DNA of 14,598 bases, taken from NCBI GenBank assembly GCA_002291875.1, contig DBAV01000119.1, positions 1 to 14,598 of the forward strand. Direction: 5' to 3'. The first letter of the stretch is position 1; each line of letters begins with the position of its first letter. This document shows, piece after piece, positions 1-6,912 of the stretch. Source of the stretch: Hyphomonadaceae bacterium UBA1001. Its GTDB lineage: Bacteria > Pseudomonadota > Alphaproteobacteria > Caulobacterales > Aquidulcibacteraceae. The position numbers and the translations under genes were made by a program. The notes under the pieces are model-generated. The model was not told the origin of the DNA. It worked only from the letters and a program-made list of their open reading frames with translations, and made no database searches.

Positions 1-2
1 TG

Positions 3-149
3 CTGCGGCTGAAGGGCAAGGGGGTGGGCGGACGCGGCGACCAGCTGGTGGCGCTGCGCATCGTGCTGGTCGATCCGGCCGATCCTGACCTCAGGCGCTT
101 TGTCGAGGGCTGGAAGGCGCGCGCGGCCACCCCGCCACGCGGCACCTGA
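3..149 (+). CDS. DnaJ-like chaperone, C-terminal fragment (5' end outside window)
   Basis: An open frame runs in from the left edge and ends at TGA 147-149, giving 48 visible residues. The opening residues LRLKGKG, a GRGDQ turn, the strand LVALRIVL and the ending DPDLRRFVEGW match the last beta-strand segment of the DnaJ/CbpA C-terminal substrate-binding domain, where an LRLKGKG-(x)GRGD-L-RI pattern is usual. Proteins of this class deliver unfolded clients to DnaK in the cytoplasm. The J domain lies outside the window, so it cannot be said whether this is DnaJ, CbpA or another J-domain protein. The call rests on this short segment only. Confidence 0.6.
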   Translation: MRLKGKGVGGRGDQLVALRIVLVDPADPDLRRFVEGWKARAATPPRGT

Positions 150-155
150 CGCGGC

Positions 156-446
156 TCAGTCGCCCACCACCAGGACGGTGACATCGGCCAGCGGCGCGCG
201 CGCCGCCTTCAGCGCGGCATAGTCCGGCGAGGTCCAGAACCGCTCGATGGCCGCGCGGTCGGGCCATTCGGACACCACCACCGAACACCCCTCGGGGTGC
301 TCGCCCTCGAGCACGGTGGCCCCCGGCGCGCGCACCACATAACGCCCGCCATGGCGGGCCACCAGGGCCGCGGCCGGGACAGCATAGTCGGCCAGGAATC
401 GCGCGCGATCGTGGACGCGGGCGGTGACGATCATGAACGCAGGCAT
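156..446 (-). CDS. DUF1330 family protein
   Basis: This 96-residue protein has the DUF1330 (dimeric alpha-beta barrel) layout: an N-terminal strand MPAFMIVTARVHD, a helix with FLADYAVPAAALVARHGG, then RYVVRAPGATVLEGEHPEG, VVVSEWPD and the helix IERFWTSPDYAALKAAR. The pattern Y-x(n)-HGG-RY-VR-G-x-LEG-E and the W-spaced FW-S-Y-LK-R segment are typical of the family. No enzymatic role is firmly known for it. The ATG at 446 was chosen because the recognisable domain starts there and an AGGG lies just upstream; the open frame extends further up to 659, but that part only translates the intergenic repeat and is not protein-like. The gene points away from the dioxygenase homologue and sits only 6 nt from the stop of the DnaJ-like gene, with which it is convergent. 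Confidence 0.85.
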   Translation of the reverse strand: MPAFMIVTARVHDRARFLADYAVPAAALVARHGGRYVVRAPGATVLEGEHPEGCSVVVSEWPDRAAIERFWTSPDYAALKAARAPLADVTVLVVGD

Positions 447-519
447 GGCCCTGTGTCGCCTGTTTCCGGCCCCCTGGCCAGCCCCTTGCCCGAATCGGCC
501 CCTCCGGAGCCCGCCACGC

Positions 520-581
520 CGGAGCCCGCGCCTCCGGGCGCGGACAGGCGCGCAACAGCGGGCCCGGACGCCCGGGCTCGG
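520..581. repeat. REP-like composite element, cluster R0 (one inverted pair)
   Basis: The 199-nt gap between the divergent DUF1330 and dioxygenase-homologue genes holds one inverted pair. The plus copy is at 520-543 (stem CGCGCC/GGGCGCG) and the minus copy at 558-581 (GGGC-type stem), separated by a 14-nt linker. Both are diverged from the copies elsewhere in the window, but tail, stem and spacing are kept. A further CGGAGCCCG half-copy lies just upstream, near 504-512. No promoter could be recognised for either gene in the rest of the gap. Confidence 0.75.
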
Positions 582-645
582 CATGCAATTGGGTGCGCGT
601 GGCGGGGGGGCTTGATTTTCGGGCGCTTTGCGCGAAAGCGGCACT

Positions 646-1431
646 GTGAACACGCCCACCCGCTATCCCGCGCTGTTTCTGTCGCACGGGCCCGCCAACC
701 TGCCGATCCACGAGAGCCCGGCGCGCGCCTTCATGGCCCGGCTGGGCCAGCGCATCGGCCGGCCGCTGGCCATCATCGCCATGTCCGACCGCTGGAACAC
801 GCGGGGCGCGCGCTTCACCGGCGCGATGGAACCGATGACCCTGCACGACCACAAGGGGTTCGAGCCGGTGGTCTCGACCCTGTCCTGGGCGGCACCGGGG
901 GCGCCGCGCGTGGCGCTGACGGTGGCGCGCTCGCTCGAGCTGGCAGGCTTTTCGGCGGGCCTGGACCCCGACCGCGGCCGCGACAGCGGGGTGTGGGCGC
1001 CGATGATGCTGATCGACCCGGCCGCCTCCATCCCCACCATCCAGATGTCGGTGCCGACCGAGCTGGACCTGCGCGAACTGGTGCGGCTGGGGCGGGCGCT
1101 GGCACCGATGCGACGCGAGGGGATGCTGATCCTGTGCACCGGCCAGGCCTGTGCCAATCCCGACCTGATGGCGCGGGCGCCGGACGCGCCGCCGGCACCG
1201 CATGTGCGCCCGTTCTGCAACTGGATCGACCAGCGGCTTGCCGGCCGCGACGCCGAAACGCTGATCGAGTGGGAGACGGCCGCCCCCGATGCGGCGCTGG
1301 CCTGCCCCGACCCGCGCGTGCTGCGCCCGCTGTTCGTGGCGCTGGGTGCCGGCGAGGGACGGCGGGCGATGCGTGTCCACGAGGGGACGCTGCACGCCAC
1401 CCTGGGCATGGACGCCTGGGCATTCGACTGA
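646..1431 (+). CDS. LigB/DODA-type extradiol dioxygenase homologue, probably catalytically altered
   Basis: This 261-residue protein aligns along its whole length with the class III extradiol ring-cleavage dioxygenase group that includes E. coli YgiD and plant DODA: YPALFLSHGP at 7-16, LAIIAMSDRWNTRG at 41-54, a GVWAPM segment at 115-120, ILCTGQACANPDL at 162-174 and VLRPLFVALGAGEG at 225-238. Active members bind iron or zinc through histidines in LGHG, SAHW, VHN and PTPEH motifs and have a further histidine in DHGSWG. Only the first is present here (H14). The others read as R49, A170, V225 and S114. The GTG at 646 was preferred because the conserved domain begins there and GAAAG lies upstream; a TTG at 628 would add six residues. 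The gene starts just past repeat cluster R0. The family assignment is firm, but ring-cleavage activity is doubtful. Confidence 0.8.
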   Translation: MNTPTRYPALFLSHGPANLPIHESPARAFMARLGQRIGRPLAIIAMSDRWNTRGARFTGAMEPMTLHDHKGFEPVVSTLSWAAPGAPRVALTVARSLELAGFSAGLDPDRGRDSGVWAPMMLIDPAASIPTIQMSVPTELDLRELVRLGRALAPMRREGMLILCTGQACANPDLMARAPDAPPAPHVRPFCNWIDQRLAGRDAETLIEWETAAPDAALACPDPRVLRPLFVALGAGEGRRAMRVHEGTLHATLGMDAWAFD

Positions 1432-1558
1432 AACCCGCGACCATGGCGCGGCGTATGCACACAAGATGCGTCGGGGGGCCGTGCTTAAGACACGTTCGCC
1501 ACCTATGTGTACAAATGGGCCTGTCGCCACGGCGGGTGCAGGTCGGGAGTGCGTGCGG

Positions 1559-3115
1559 ATGGCCGGGTCACGGTCCAAGGCGGGTGCAGGCAAATCGGGT
1601 GCCGCGGGCACCGGTGCAGAGGCGGTGACGCCCGAGGCCCGGACCCGGCCGACCCCGGCGCGCGCCGCCCGCCCAGAAGTCCCCGCCCCGCGTCGGCGCA
1701 AGCCGCTGAACGCCCCGCTGACCGAGGCTGGACGCCAGCTCCTGCTGGGCTGGAAGGCGGGCGAGCTGCCGCGCGCGCCCATGGGTTTCAGCGCCGCCCC
1801 TGCCGGCACCCAGCCCGTTCAGGCCGAGGCCGAGGTGCCGGTCCTGTTCGGCGAGGACCGCCACCTTTTGACCATTGCGCCCACCGGCGCGGGCAAGGGC
1901 CGGGGCGTCATCGTGCCGAACCTCCTGCGCTATGAGGGTTCGGTGATCGTCATCGACCCCAAGGGCGAAACCTGGCACGTCACCCGCCGCCGCCGTCGCG
2001 AGATGGGACACGAGGTGCGCGTGCTCGACCCGTTCCGGGTCGTCGGCAGCGGCACCGACAGCCTGAACCCGTTCGACCTGTTCGACCGGCCCGGCGCACT
2101 GCTGGACGCCGACGCCGAGATGATCGCCACCCTGCTGGCCGGCGAACAGGGCCAGCTGAAGGAACCGTTCTGGGACAATTGGGGGCGCTCGCTGCTGGCG
2201 GGCGTGATCGCGGCGGTGGCCGAAACCACCACCGGGGCGGGGCGCTCGTTCGCGCGGGTGCGCGAAATCCTGATGAGCGACGACGCGGCCTACAATCTGG
2301 CGGCGCTGCTGGATGCGCATCCGCGGCTGAACCGGCTTTCGCGCCAGAACATCTCGGCCTTCCTGCCGATCACCGACCAGACGCGCTCGGGCATCCTGTC
2401 CACCGCGCAGAGCTATCTGAAGGTGTTCAACTCGGATGCGGCCCTGCGCTCGCTGGTCAAGTCGACCATCAGCCTGGACGATGTGCGCGAGGGGGCCCCG
2501 GTCACCATCTATATCGTGGTGCCGCCCGAAAAGCTCGAGAGCCATGGCTCGCTGATGCGGCTGTGGGTGGGGGCGCTGCTGCTGACGGTCATGAGCCGCA
2601 AGCAGAGGCCCGAGCGGCCCACCCTGTTCCTGCTGGACGAGGCGGCGCAGCTGGGCGAGTTTCCGCCCCTGCGCCAGGCCATGACCCTGCTGCGCGGCTA
2701 TGGCCTGCAGGTCTGGCCGTTCTTTCAGGACCTCAGCCAGCTTCAGTCGCTCTACAAGAACGACTGGCGCACCATCTACAACAATGCCGGCGTGTTCCAG
2801 GTGTTCGGCATCGCCAACAATCTGATGGCGCGCGAGACATCGGACCTGATCGGCGACATCGACGCGGACGCGCTGCGGGCCATGCCGCGCGACCGCCAGG
2901 CGGTGTCGGTGGCATCACAGAAGGCCTTCACCTGCCGCCTGCCCGACTATCTGTCCGACACCGCCTTCCGCGGGCACTGGGACCCCAACCCCATGTTCGC
3001 CCCGCCCGAGCGGCCCGCGACCGCCAGCACCGGCGACACCGAGGCGCACGACGCCCGCAGCGCCGAAACCCGGCCCGAGGCGCCCCCACCCAAGCCCGAA
3101 GGGTTCGCGCCCTGA
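1559..3115 (+). CDS. VirD4/TraG-type coupling ATPase without membrane anchor
   Basis: This 518-residue protein carries the type IV coupling protein ATPase core. Walker A is APTGAGKGRG (107-116), followed by VIVPNLLRYEGSVIVIDPKGE (117-137), the GHEVRVLDPF strand (150-159), SLNPFDL (168-174) and a Walker B LFLLDEAAQLGEF (356-368). Motif-III-like QVWPFFQDLSQLQ is at 384-396 and a GVFQVFGIANN strand at 411-421. VirD4 proteins pump DNA or protein substrates into a type IV secretion channel. VirD4 and TraG normally begin with two transmembrane helices and a linker; here the first 90 residues are Ala/Pro/Arg-rich with no hydrophobic helix, so the protein should be cytosolic. The ATG at 1559 follows GGGAG at 1545-1549; an in-frame ATG at 1505 lacks a ribosome site. 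The tail (482-518) is Pro/Glu-rich. No relaxase or channel gene is in the window, so the substrate is unknown. Confidence 0.85.
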   Translation: MAGSRSKAGAGKSGAAGTGAEAVTPEARTRPTPARAARPEVPAPRRRKPLNAPLTEAGRQLLLGWKAGELPRAPMGFSAAPAGTQPVQAEAEVPVLFGEDRHLLTIAPTGAGKGRGVIVPNLLRYEGSVIVIDPKGETWHVTRRRRREMGHEVRVLDPFRVVGSGTDSLNPFDLFDRPGALLDADAEMIATLLAGEQGQLKEPFWDNWGRSLLAGVIAAVAETTTGAGRSFARVREILMSDDAAYNLAALLDAHPRLNRLSRQNISAFLPITDQTRSGILSTAQSYLKVFNSDAALRSLVKSTISLDDVREGAPVTIYIVVPPEKLESHGSLMRLWVGALLLTVMSRKQRPERPTLFLLDEAAQLGEFPPLRQAMTLLRGYGLQVWPFFQDLSQLQSLYKNDWRTIYNNAGVFQVFGIANNLMARETSDLIGDIDADALRAMPRDRQAVSVASQKAFTCRLPDYLSDTAFRGHWDPNPMFAPPERPATASTGDTEAHDARSAETRPEAPPPKPEGFAP

Positions 3116-3314
3116 GGCCCGGCAACGCCATGGGCGCGGCCGGTATCGCGGGACGACCGCGCGCGCCTTCATCACCCCGCAATCATTTCGCGGTGAGCGT
3201 GGGGTGTCCGGGCATGGTCCGGCACCGAATCGGGACCGTGGCGGCGACCTGCCGCCCGCGTCTTGCCCAGGCGCCGAATCGTGTTTCCCTGCCCCTGATC
3301 GAGGAGGCTGCCCG

Positions 3315-3878
3315 ATGAAAAAGCTCAAGCCGATCACGCCCAAGCGGACCGCCTATGCGCTGGTCGACGCCGCACACGAGCGCGTGGTGCACCTGCTGGA
3401 ACTGCATGGGCTGGAAAACCTGCCATCGGGCGAATGGTGGTTCGACGCGCTGACCGACGGTCTCGAGCCGCCGCCGCTGTCCTTCCAGCCGCCGGTCGGC
3501 CAGGCGGACGGCCGGGCGCAGTCGGTGGGCGCGGGCGCGGCCCGCCCGGCGGCCGAATGTCACCGGCTGGACCTGATCGAGCTGCAGTCGGTTCTGCTGC
3601 GGCTGCGGCGGGCCTATCGGCGCCGCAAGGGCTACAAGGTCTATGCGCTTCTCAACGAGGCCATGGATCTGGCGCGCGAACTGCGGATCGCCCCGTCGGA
3701 CGCCTCGGGCGAAGAGCCGATGGGCATCGAACACGAGCTGATCGAGCAGAGCGACGACCTGTTCTCGTTCGTGCGCAGCCTGTTCCTGCTGGAACGGGCC
3801 GAACTGCCGCGCGAACTCGAGATCGCCCCGAACAGCCCCGACGGCCCGCCCGACCCGGACGACGACACCCCGTTCTGA
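3315..3878 (+). CDS. Conserved-looking protein of unknown function (187 aa)
   Basis: I do not recognise a family. The start is well supported: GAGGAGG at 3301-3307, then ATG 7 nt later. The N-terminus is basic (MKKLKPITPKR), followed by a helix VDAAHERVVHLLELHGLENLP and GEWWFDALTDGLEPPPLSF. A low-complexity Gly/Ala linker lies around residues 62-80. After it comes a strongly helical, Arg/Leu-rich block (LDLIELQSVLLRLRRAYRRRKGYKVYALLNEAMDLARELR), then an acidic helix region and a tail ending in DPDDDTPF. There is no signal peptide, membrane segment or catalytic motif visible. It lies 199 nt downstream of the coupling-type ATPase on the same strand, so the two could be co-expressed. A partner or adaptor role is only a guess from position and acidity. 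Confidence 0.7.
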   Translation: MKKLKPITPKRTAYALVDAAHERVVHLLELHGLENLPSGEWWFDALTDGLEPPPLSFQPPVGQADGRAQSVGAGAARPAAECHRLDLIELQSVLLRLRRAYRRRKGYKVYALLNEAMDLARELRIAPSDASGEEPMGIEHELIEQSDDLFSFVRSLFLLERAELPRELEIAPNSPDGPPDPDDDTPF

Positions 3879-3891
3879 AACGCGCGGCTGG

Positions 3892-4150
3892 CGGAGCCCG
3901 GTCTTCCAGGCCCGGCGTTACGCTAAACCGCGCTTGGAAGCGCGGGCTCCGGCGGGGCGGGCTTCGATGATCGAGAATGTAAAAAGAAGGCGACATCGGA
4001 GCCCGGGCTTCCAAGCCCGGACTTACGTGAAACCGCGCTCGGAAGCGCGGGCTCCGGCGGCCCGGACTTACGCGCACAACCGCGCTTGGAAGCGCGGGCT
4101 CCGGCGGCCCGGCCTTGTGCGCACAACCGCGCCTGAAAGCGCGGGGTCCG
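3892..4150. repeat. REP-like array, cluster R1 (two inverted pairs plus two extra copies)
   Basis: The 390-nt gap between the 187-aa protein and the acyl-CoA synthetase is mostly repeat. Plus-orientation copies with GGGC-type stems lie at 3892-3915 and 3997-4020. Minus-orientation copies with GCGC-type stems lie at 3928-3951, 4033-4056, 4080-4103 and 4127-4150, the last being degenerate. The first four form two inverted pairs with 12-nt linkers, spaced by a 45-nt segment (3952-3996). The last three minus copies repeat exactly every 47 nt. The whole array is in the opposite orientation to clusters R0, R2, R3 and R4. The remainder of the gap (4151-4268) holds an inverted repeat at 4185-4201 and the ribosome site of the next gene. 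Confidence 0.9.
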
Positions 4151-4184
4151 GCGGCGGCCCCGGCGATCAAGTCGGCGTGCGTTG

Positions 4185-4201
4185 CACACGTTGCGCGTGT
4201 G
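4185..4201. promoter_or_regulatory. Inverted repeat upstream of the acyl-CoA synthetase, possible operator
   Basis: CACACG at 4185-4190 and CGTGTG at 4196-4201 form 6-nt perfect arms around TTGCG, centred about 75 nt before the ATG at 4269. The position suits a repressor site, such as those of TetR- or GntR-type regulators that control fatty-acid genes. No regulator gene is nearby and no clear -10/-35 pair was seen, so this is only a candidate. Confidence 0.3.
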
Positions 4202-4268
4202 TGCTGACAGTGCGCCCAGCGGCCCCGGCACGAGGGCCGATCCAGACCACCATCGGGAGAACGCCCCC

Positions 4269-6011
4269 ATGTCCGCAGATGCCGCCGGCCCCCCCTGGCC
4301 CGTCATGTCGATCGCCCAGGCCCACCAGATGATGTCCGTACCGGGCACCCTGCTGGAGGTCGGCGAGGCCGAGGTCCGCGGGATCACGCTGAAGGTGTGG
4401 AAGAACGCGCCGCCCTCGCTGACCTTCCTGTTCGAGGCCTCGCGCCTGCATGCCGCGCGCGATTTCCTGGTGCACGAGACCGAGCGGGCCACCTTCGACG
4501 CCCACCGGCGCGCCGTGCTGGCGCTGGCCGAGGTGCTGAAGGGCTATGGCGTGGGCAAGGGCGACCGCGTGGCCATCATCATGCGCAATGTCCCCGAGTG
4601 GAGCGTGGCGTTCTGGGCCGGCATCCTGGTCGGGGCGATCGTCACCCCGCTGAACGCGTGGTGGACGGGCGCCGAGCTGGACTACGGCCTGCGCGATTCG
4701 GGGGCCAAGGTCGCGCTGGTGGACGCCGAGCGATGGGAGCGCATCCGCGAGCATGTCGACCGCCTGCCCGACCTGAAACGCGTGCTGGTGTCGCGCACCT
4801 CCGAAGAGATCGCCGATCCGCGGGTCGATCGGCTCGAGGACATCCTCGGCTCGGTCGAACGCTGGTCCACCCTGCCCGAGCGCGACACCCCGGCCGAGGC
4901 CTTTGCGCTGCAGCCCGACGACGACTGCACCATCTTCTACACCTCCGGCACCACCGGCTCGCCAAAGGGGGCGGTGATCAGCCACCGCAACATCATCTCG
5001 AACATCCTGAACGGCGCATCGGCCCAGGCGCGCGCCTTCCTGCGCCGCGGCGAGGCCCCGCCCCAACCCGATCCCACCGGGCCACAGAAGGCGTCGCTGA
5101 TCTCGGTGCCGTTCTTTCATGCGACCGGATGCTTTGCGGTGCTGGTGCCGGCCATGATGACCGGCGCCAAGCTGGTGATGCAGCGCCGGTTCGACGCCGA
5201 GGCGGCGCTGGGCCTGATCGAGCGCGAGCGCATCACCCAGATCGGCGGGGTGCCCACCATCGCCTGGCAGATCCTCGAGCACCCGCGCTTTTCCGAGTTC
5301 GACACCTCCTCGATCGAGATCGTGGCCTATGGCGGGGCGCCCTCCGCGCCCGAGCTGGTGGCGCGCATCCGCGAGCAGTTTCCCAAATCCGTGCCCGGCC
5401 AGGGCTGGGGCATGACCGAAACCTCCGCCACGGCCGTTTCGAACTTTGCCGAGGACTATGAGGCCCGCCCCGCCAGCTGCGGCGTGCCGGCCATGACCGG
5501 CGAGGTCCGCATTGTCGGCGAGGGCGGGGTCGACCTGGCCGTCGGCGAGGTGGGCGAGCTGTGGTATCGCGGCCCGATCGTGGTGCGCGGCTATTGGAAC
5601 AAGCCGCAGGCCACGGCCGAAACCTTCGTCGATGGCTGGGTCAAGACCGGCGACCTGGCCAGGGTCGACGAGGAAGGCTTCATCTACATCGTCGACCGGG
5701 CCAAGGACATGCTGATCCGCGGCGGCGAGAACATCTACTGCGTCGAGGTCGAGAACGCGCTTTATGCCCATCCGGGCGTGATGGACGCCGCCGTGGTCGG
5801 CATCCCCCACCCCACCCTGGGCGAGGAGCCCGGTGCGGTGGTGCACCTCAAGCCCGACCACACCGCAACCGAAGCCGAACTGCGCGCCCACGTGGCCGAG
5901 CGGCTGGCGGCCTTCAAGGTGCCCGTGCGGGTGCTGTTCCTGCCCGAACCCCTGCCCCGCAACGCCAATGGCAAGATCCTGAAGAACGAGCTGAAAAAGC
6001 TGTTCGCCTGA
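4269..6011 (+). CDS. Acyl-CoA synthetase (AMP-forming, class I adenylating enzyme)
   Basis: This 580-residue protein activates a carboxylic acid, most likely a fatty or related acyl acid, with ATP to an acyl-AMP and then joins it to CoA in the cytoplasm. All core motifs of the superfamily are intact: the P-loop-like FYTSGTTGSPKG near 222-233, GWGMTETS near 379-386, KTGDLARVDEEGFIYIVDRAKDM starting near 459, GGENIYCVEVE near 485-495, and the C-terminal catalytic-lysine motif PRNANGKILKNELKK near 563-577. Length is normal for the family. ATG 4269 follows GGGAGA at 4255-4260, and the open frame upstream only reads the intergenic region. Substrate chain length cannot be read from the sequence; FadD-type and short- or aromatic-acid-type ligases share these motifs. 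Repeat arrays flank it on both sides, so it is probably transcribed alone. Confidence 0.92.
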   Translation: MSADAAGPPWPVMSIAQAHQMMSVPGTLLEVGEAEVRGITLKVWKNAPPSLTFLFEASRLHAARDFLVHETERATFDAHRRAVLALAEVLKGYGVGKGDRVAIIMRNVPEWSVAFWAGILVGAIVTPLNAWWTGAELDYGLRDSGAKVALVDAERWERIREHVDRLPDLKRVLVSRTSEEIADPRVDRLEDILGSVERWSTLPERDTPAEAFALQPDDDCTIFYTSGTTGSPKGAVISHRNIISNILNGASAQARAFLRRGEAPPQPDPTGPQKASLISVPFFHATGCFAVLVPAMMTGAKLVMQRRFDAEAALGLIERERITQIGGVPTIAWQILEHPRFSEFDTSSIEIVAYGGAPSAPELVARIREQFPKSVPGQGWGMTETSATAVSNFAEDYEARPASCGVPAMTGEVRIVGEGGVDLAVGEVGELWYRGPIVVRGYWNKPQATAETFVDGWVKTGDLARVDEEGFIYIVDRAKDMLIRGGENIYCVEVENALYAHPGVMDAAVVGIPHPTLGEEPGAVVHLKPDHTATEAELRAHVAERLAAFKVPVRVLFLPEPLPRNANGKILKNELKKLFA

Positions 6012-6030
6012 CACCGACCGCCGGCCCCGC

Positions 6031-6231
6031 CGGAGCCCGCGCTTCCAAGGGCGGTTGTTCGCGTAAGGTCGGGCCGTCGGAGCCCGCGCTTCCAAGCGCG
6101 GTTTCGCGTAAGGCCGGGCCGTCGGAGCCCGCGCTTCCAAGGGCGGTTGTTCGCGTAAGGTCGGGCCGTCGGAGCCCGCGCTTCCAAGCGCGGTTGTTCG
6201 CGTAAGGCCGGGCTTGGAAGCCCGGGCTCCG
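6031..6231. repeat. REP-like array, cluster R2 (four plus copies, one minus copy)
   Basis: The 284-nt gap between the convergent acyl-CoA synthetase and the small exported-protein gene contains GCGC-type plus copies at 6031-6054, 6078-6101, 6123-6146 and 6170-6193, and a GGGC-type minus copy at 6208-6231. The last plus copy and the minus copy make an inverted pair with a 14-nt linker. The plus copies have periods of 47, 45 and 47 nt. Copies 1 and 3 share an uncompensated G in the right arm (AAGGGCGG) while copies 2 and 4 have AAGCGCGG, so the array looks like a duplicated two-unit block. After the array, 6232-6295 shows only the start of the conserved spacer (GTGTCGCCTTT). Confidence 0.92.
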
Positions 6232-6295
6232 GTGTCGCCTTTGTTGCACAGCGAACACCGGGCCGCCGGAGGTCGCGCCGCCGGGCGCTGCGCGG

Positions 6296-6835
6296 CTACT
6301 CGACGCGGCGGACGCGGAAATTGGCGCGTTGGCCCTCGACGGTGGCGACAAAGCTGCCCAGGGCGCCCTGGGACACGGTGACCGCGCTGCCGGGGCGCGC
6401 GCCGCGCAGGCGCTCGGGCTCGAGCTGGCGCCAGACCTGGCCATTGGACATCCGAAGGGTGGCCCGGCCGTCCGGTGCGACCGAAACCGACGACAGCTCG
6501 AGGGTGACGCTCTCGACCGCGCTGCCCCCGCCCGGCAGGCGCAGCTGGGGCAGCGAAGGCAGGCTGAAGCCGAACCCCTCGCGCTGGACGCTCTCGACGC
6601 GGGCGGCATCGAGCACCGCCACCGTGCCCTGGGTCTCGGCCGCGCGCAGCCCGCCCACGGCGGCGTCGAAACAGGCCAGGCGCCGCGCATCGTCGGCCTC
6701 GTCGGCACAGGCATAGACCGCCGCCAGCGGTCCGGCGGGGGTGGATGCGGGCCCGGGCGCGGACTGGGCCGCGGCCAGCCCCGCCGCCAGCGCCCATGAC
6801 GTCACGATGACACAAGCGTGCAGGGTGTTGCGCAT
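6296..6835 (-). CDS. Small exported protein with RLACFD motif, function unknown
   Basis: The product has 179 residues. A signal peptide is evident (MRNTLHACVIVTSWALAAGLAAAQ, likely cut after AAAQ or nearby), so it should be periplasmic. Near the mature N-terminus it has YACADEADDARRLACFDAAV (41-60), the C-x(n)-D-D-x-RL-A-C-F/Y-D pattern seen in many small proteobacterial periplasmic proteins, including VasI-type ones; C43 and C55 could form a disulfide. The C-terminal part (VWRQLEPERL, GSAVTVSQGALGSF, NFRVRRV) looks like a small beta domain. ATG 6835 is preceded by AAGGGA. A longer frame to 6922 would overlap the divergent gene and hide the signal peptide. No type VI secretion genes are present, so no such role is proposed. 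Confidence 0.75.
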   Translation of the reverse strand: MRNTLHACVIVTSWALAAGLAAAQSAPGPASTPAGPLAAVYACADEADDARRLACFDAAVGGLRAAETQGTVAVLDAARVESVQREGFGFSLPSLPQLRLPGGGSAVESVTLELSSVSVAPDGRATLRMSNGQVWRQLEPERLRGARPGSAVTVSQGALGSFVATVEGQRANFRVRRVE

Positions 6836-6912
6836 GTCGTCCCTTTCCCATGCGAAGTGCGTGCGTTTATGGTCGCGGCCCGAATGTCCGACTGTTGAAC
6901 GGGATCGCGCGC

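Noticed and set aside
1484..1516. Possible -35/-10 pair (TTAAGA and TACAAA) before the coupling ATPase
   Set aside because: The spacing is 19 nt and both boxes are weak; such AT-rich patches can arise by chance, so it was not listed as a promoter.
1559..3878. Remnant of a conjugative element or plasmid
   Set aside because: Only a coupling-type ATPase is present; there is no relaxase, channel component, integrase, origin of transfer or attachment site to support it.
3892..6231. Regular 24-nt repeats with 21-23 nt gaps that resemble a CRISPR array
   Set aside because: The gaps are themselves conserved, copies occur in both orientations, clusters are scattered over the window, and no cas gene is present.
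4167..6851. Very long open frame antisense to the acyl-CoA synthetase
   Set aside because: It is a codon-bias shadow of a high-GC gene. It runs through the repeat array, and its translation is Arg/Gly/His-rich with no domain, while the sense strand has all family motifs.
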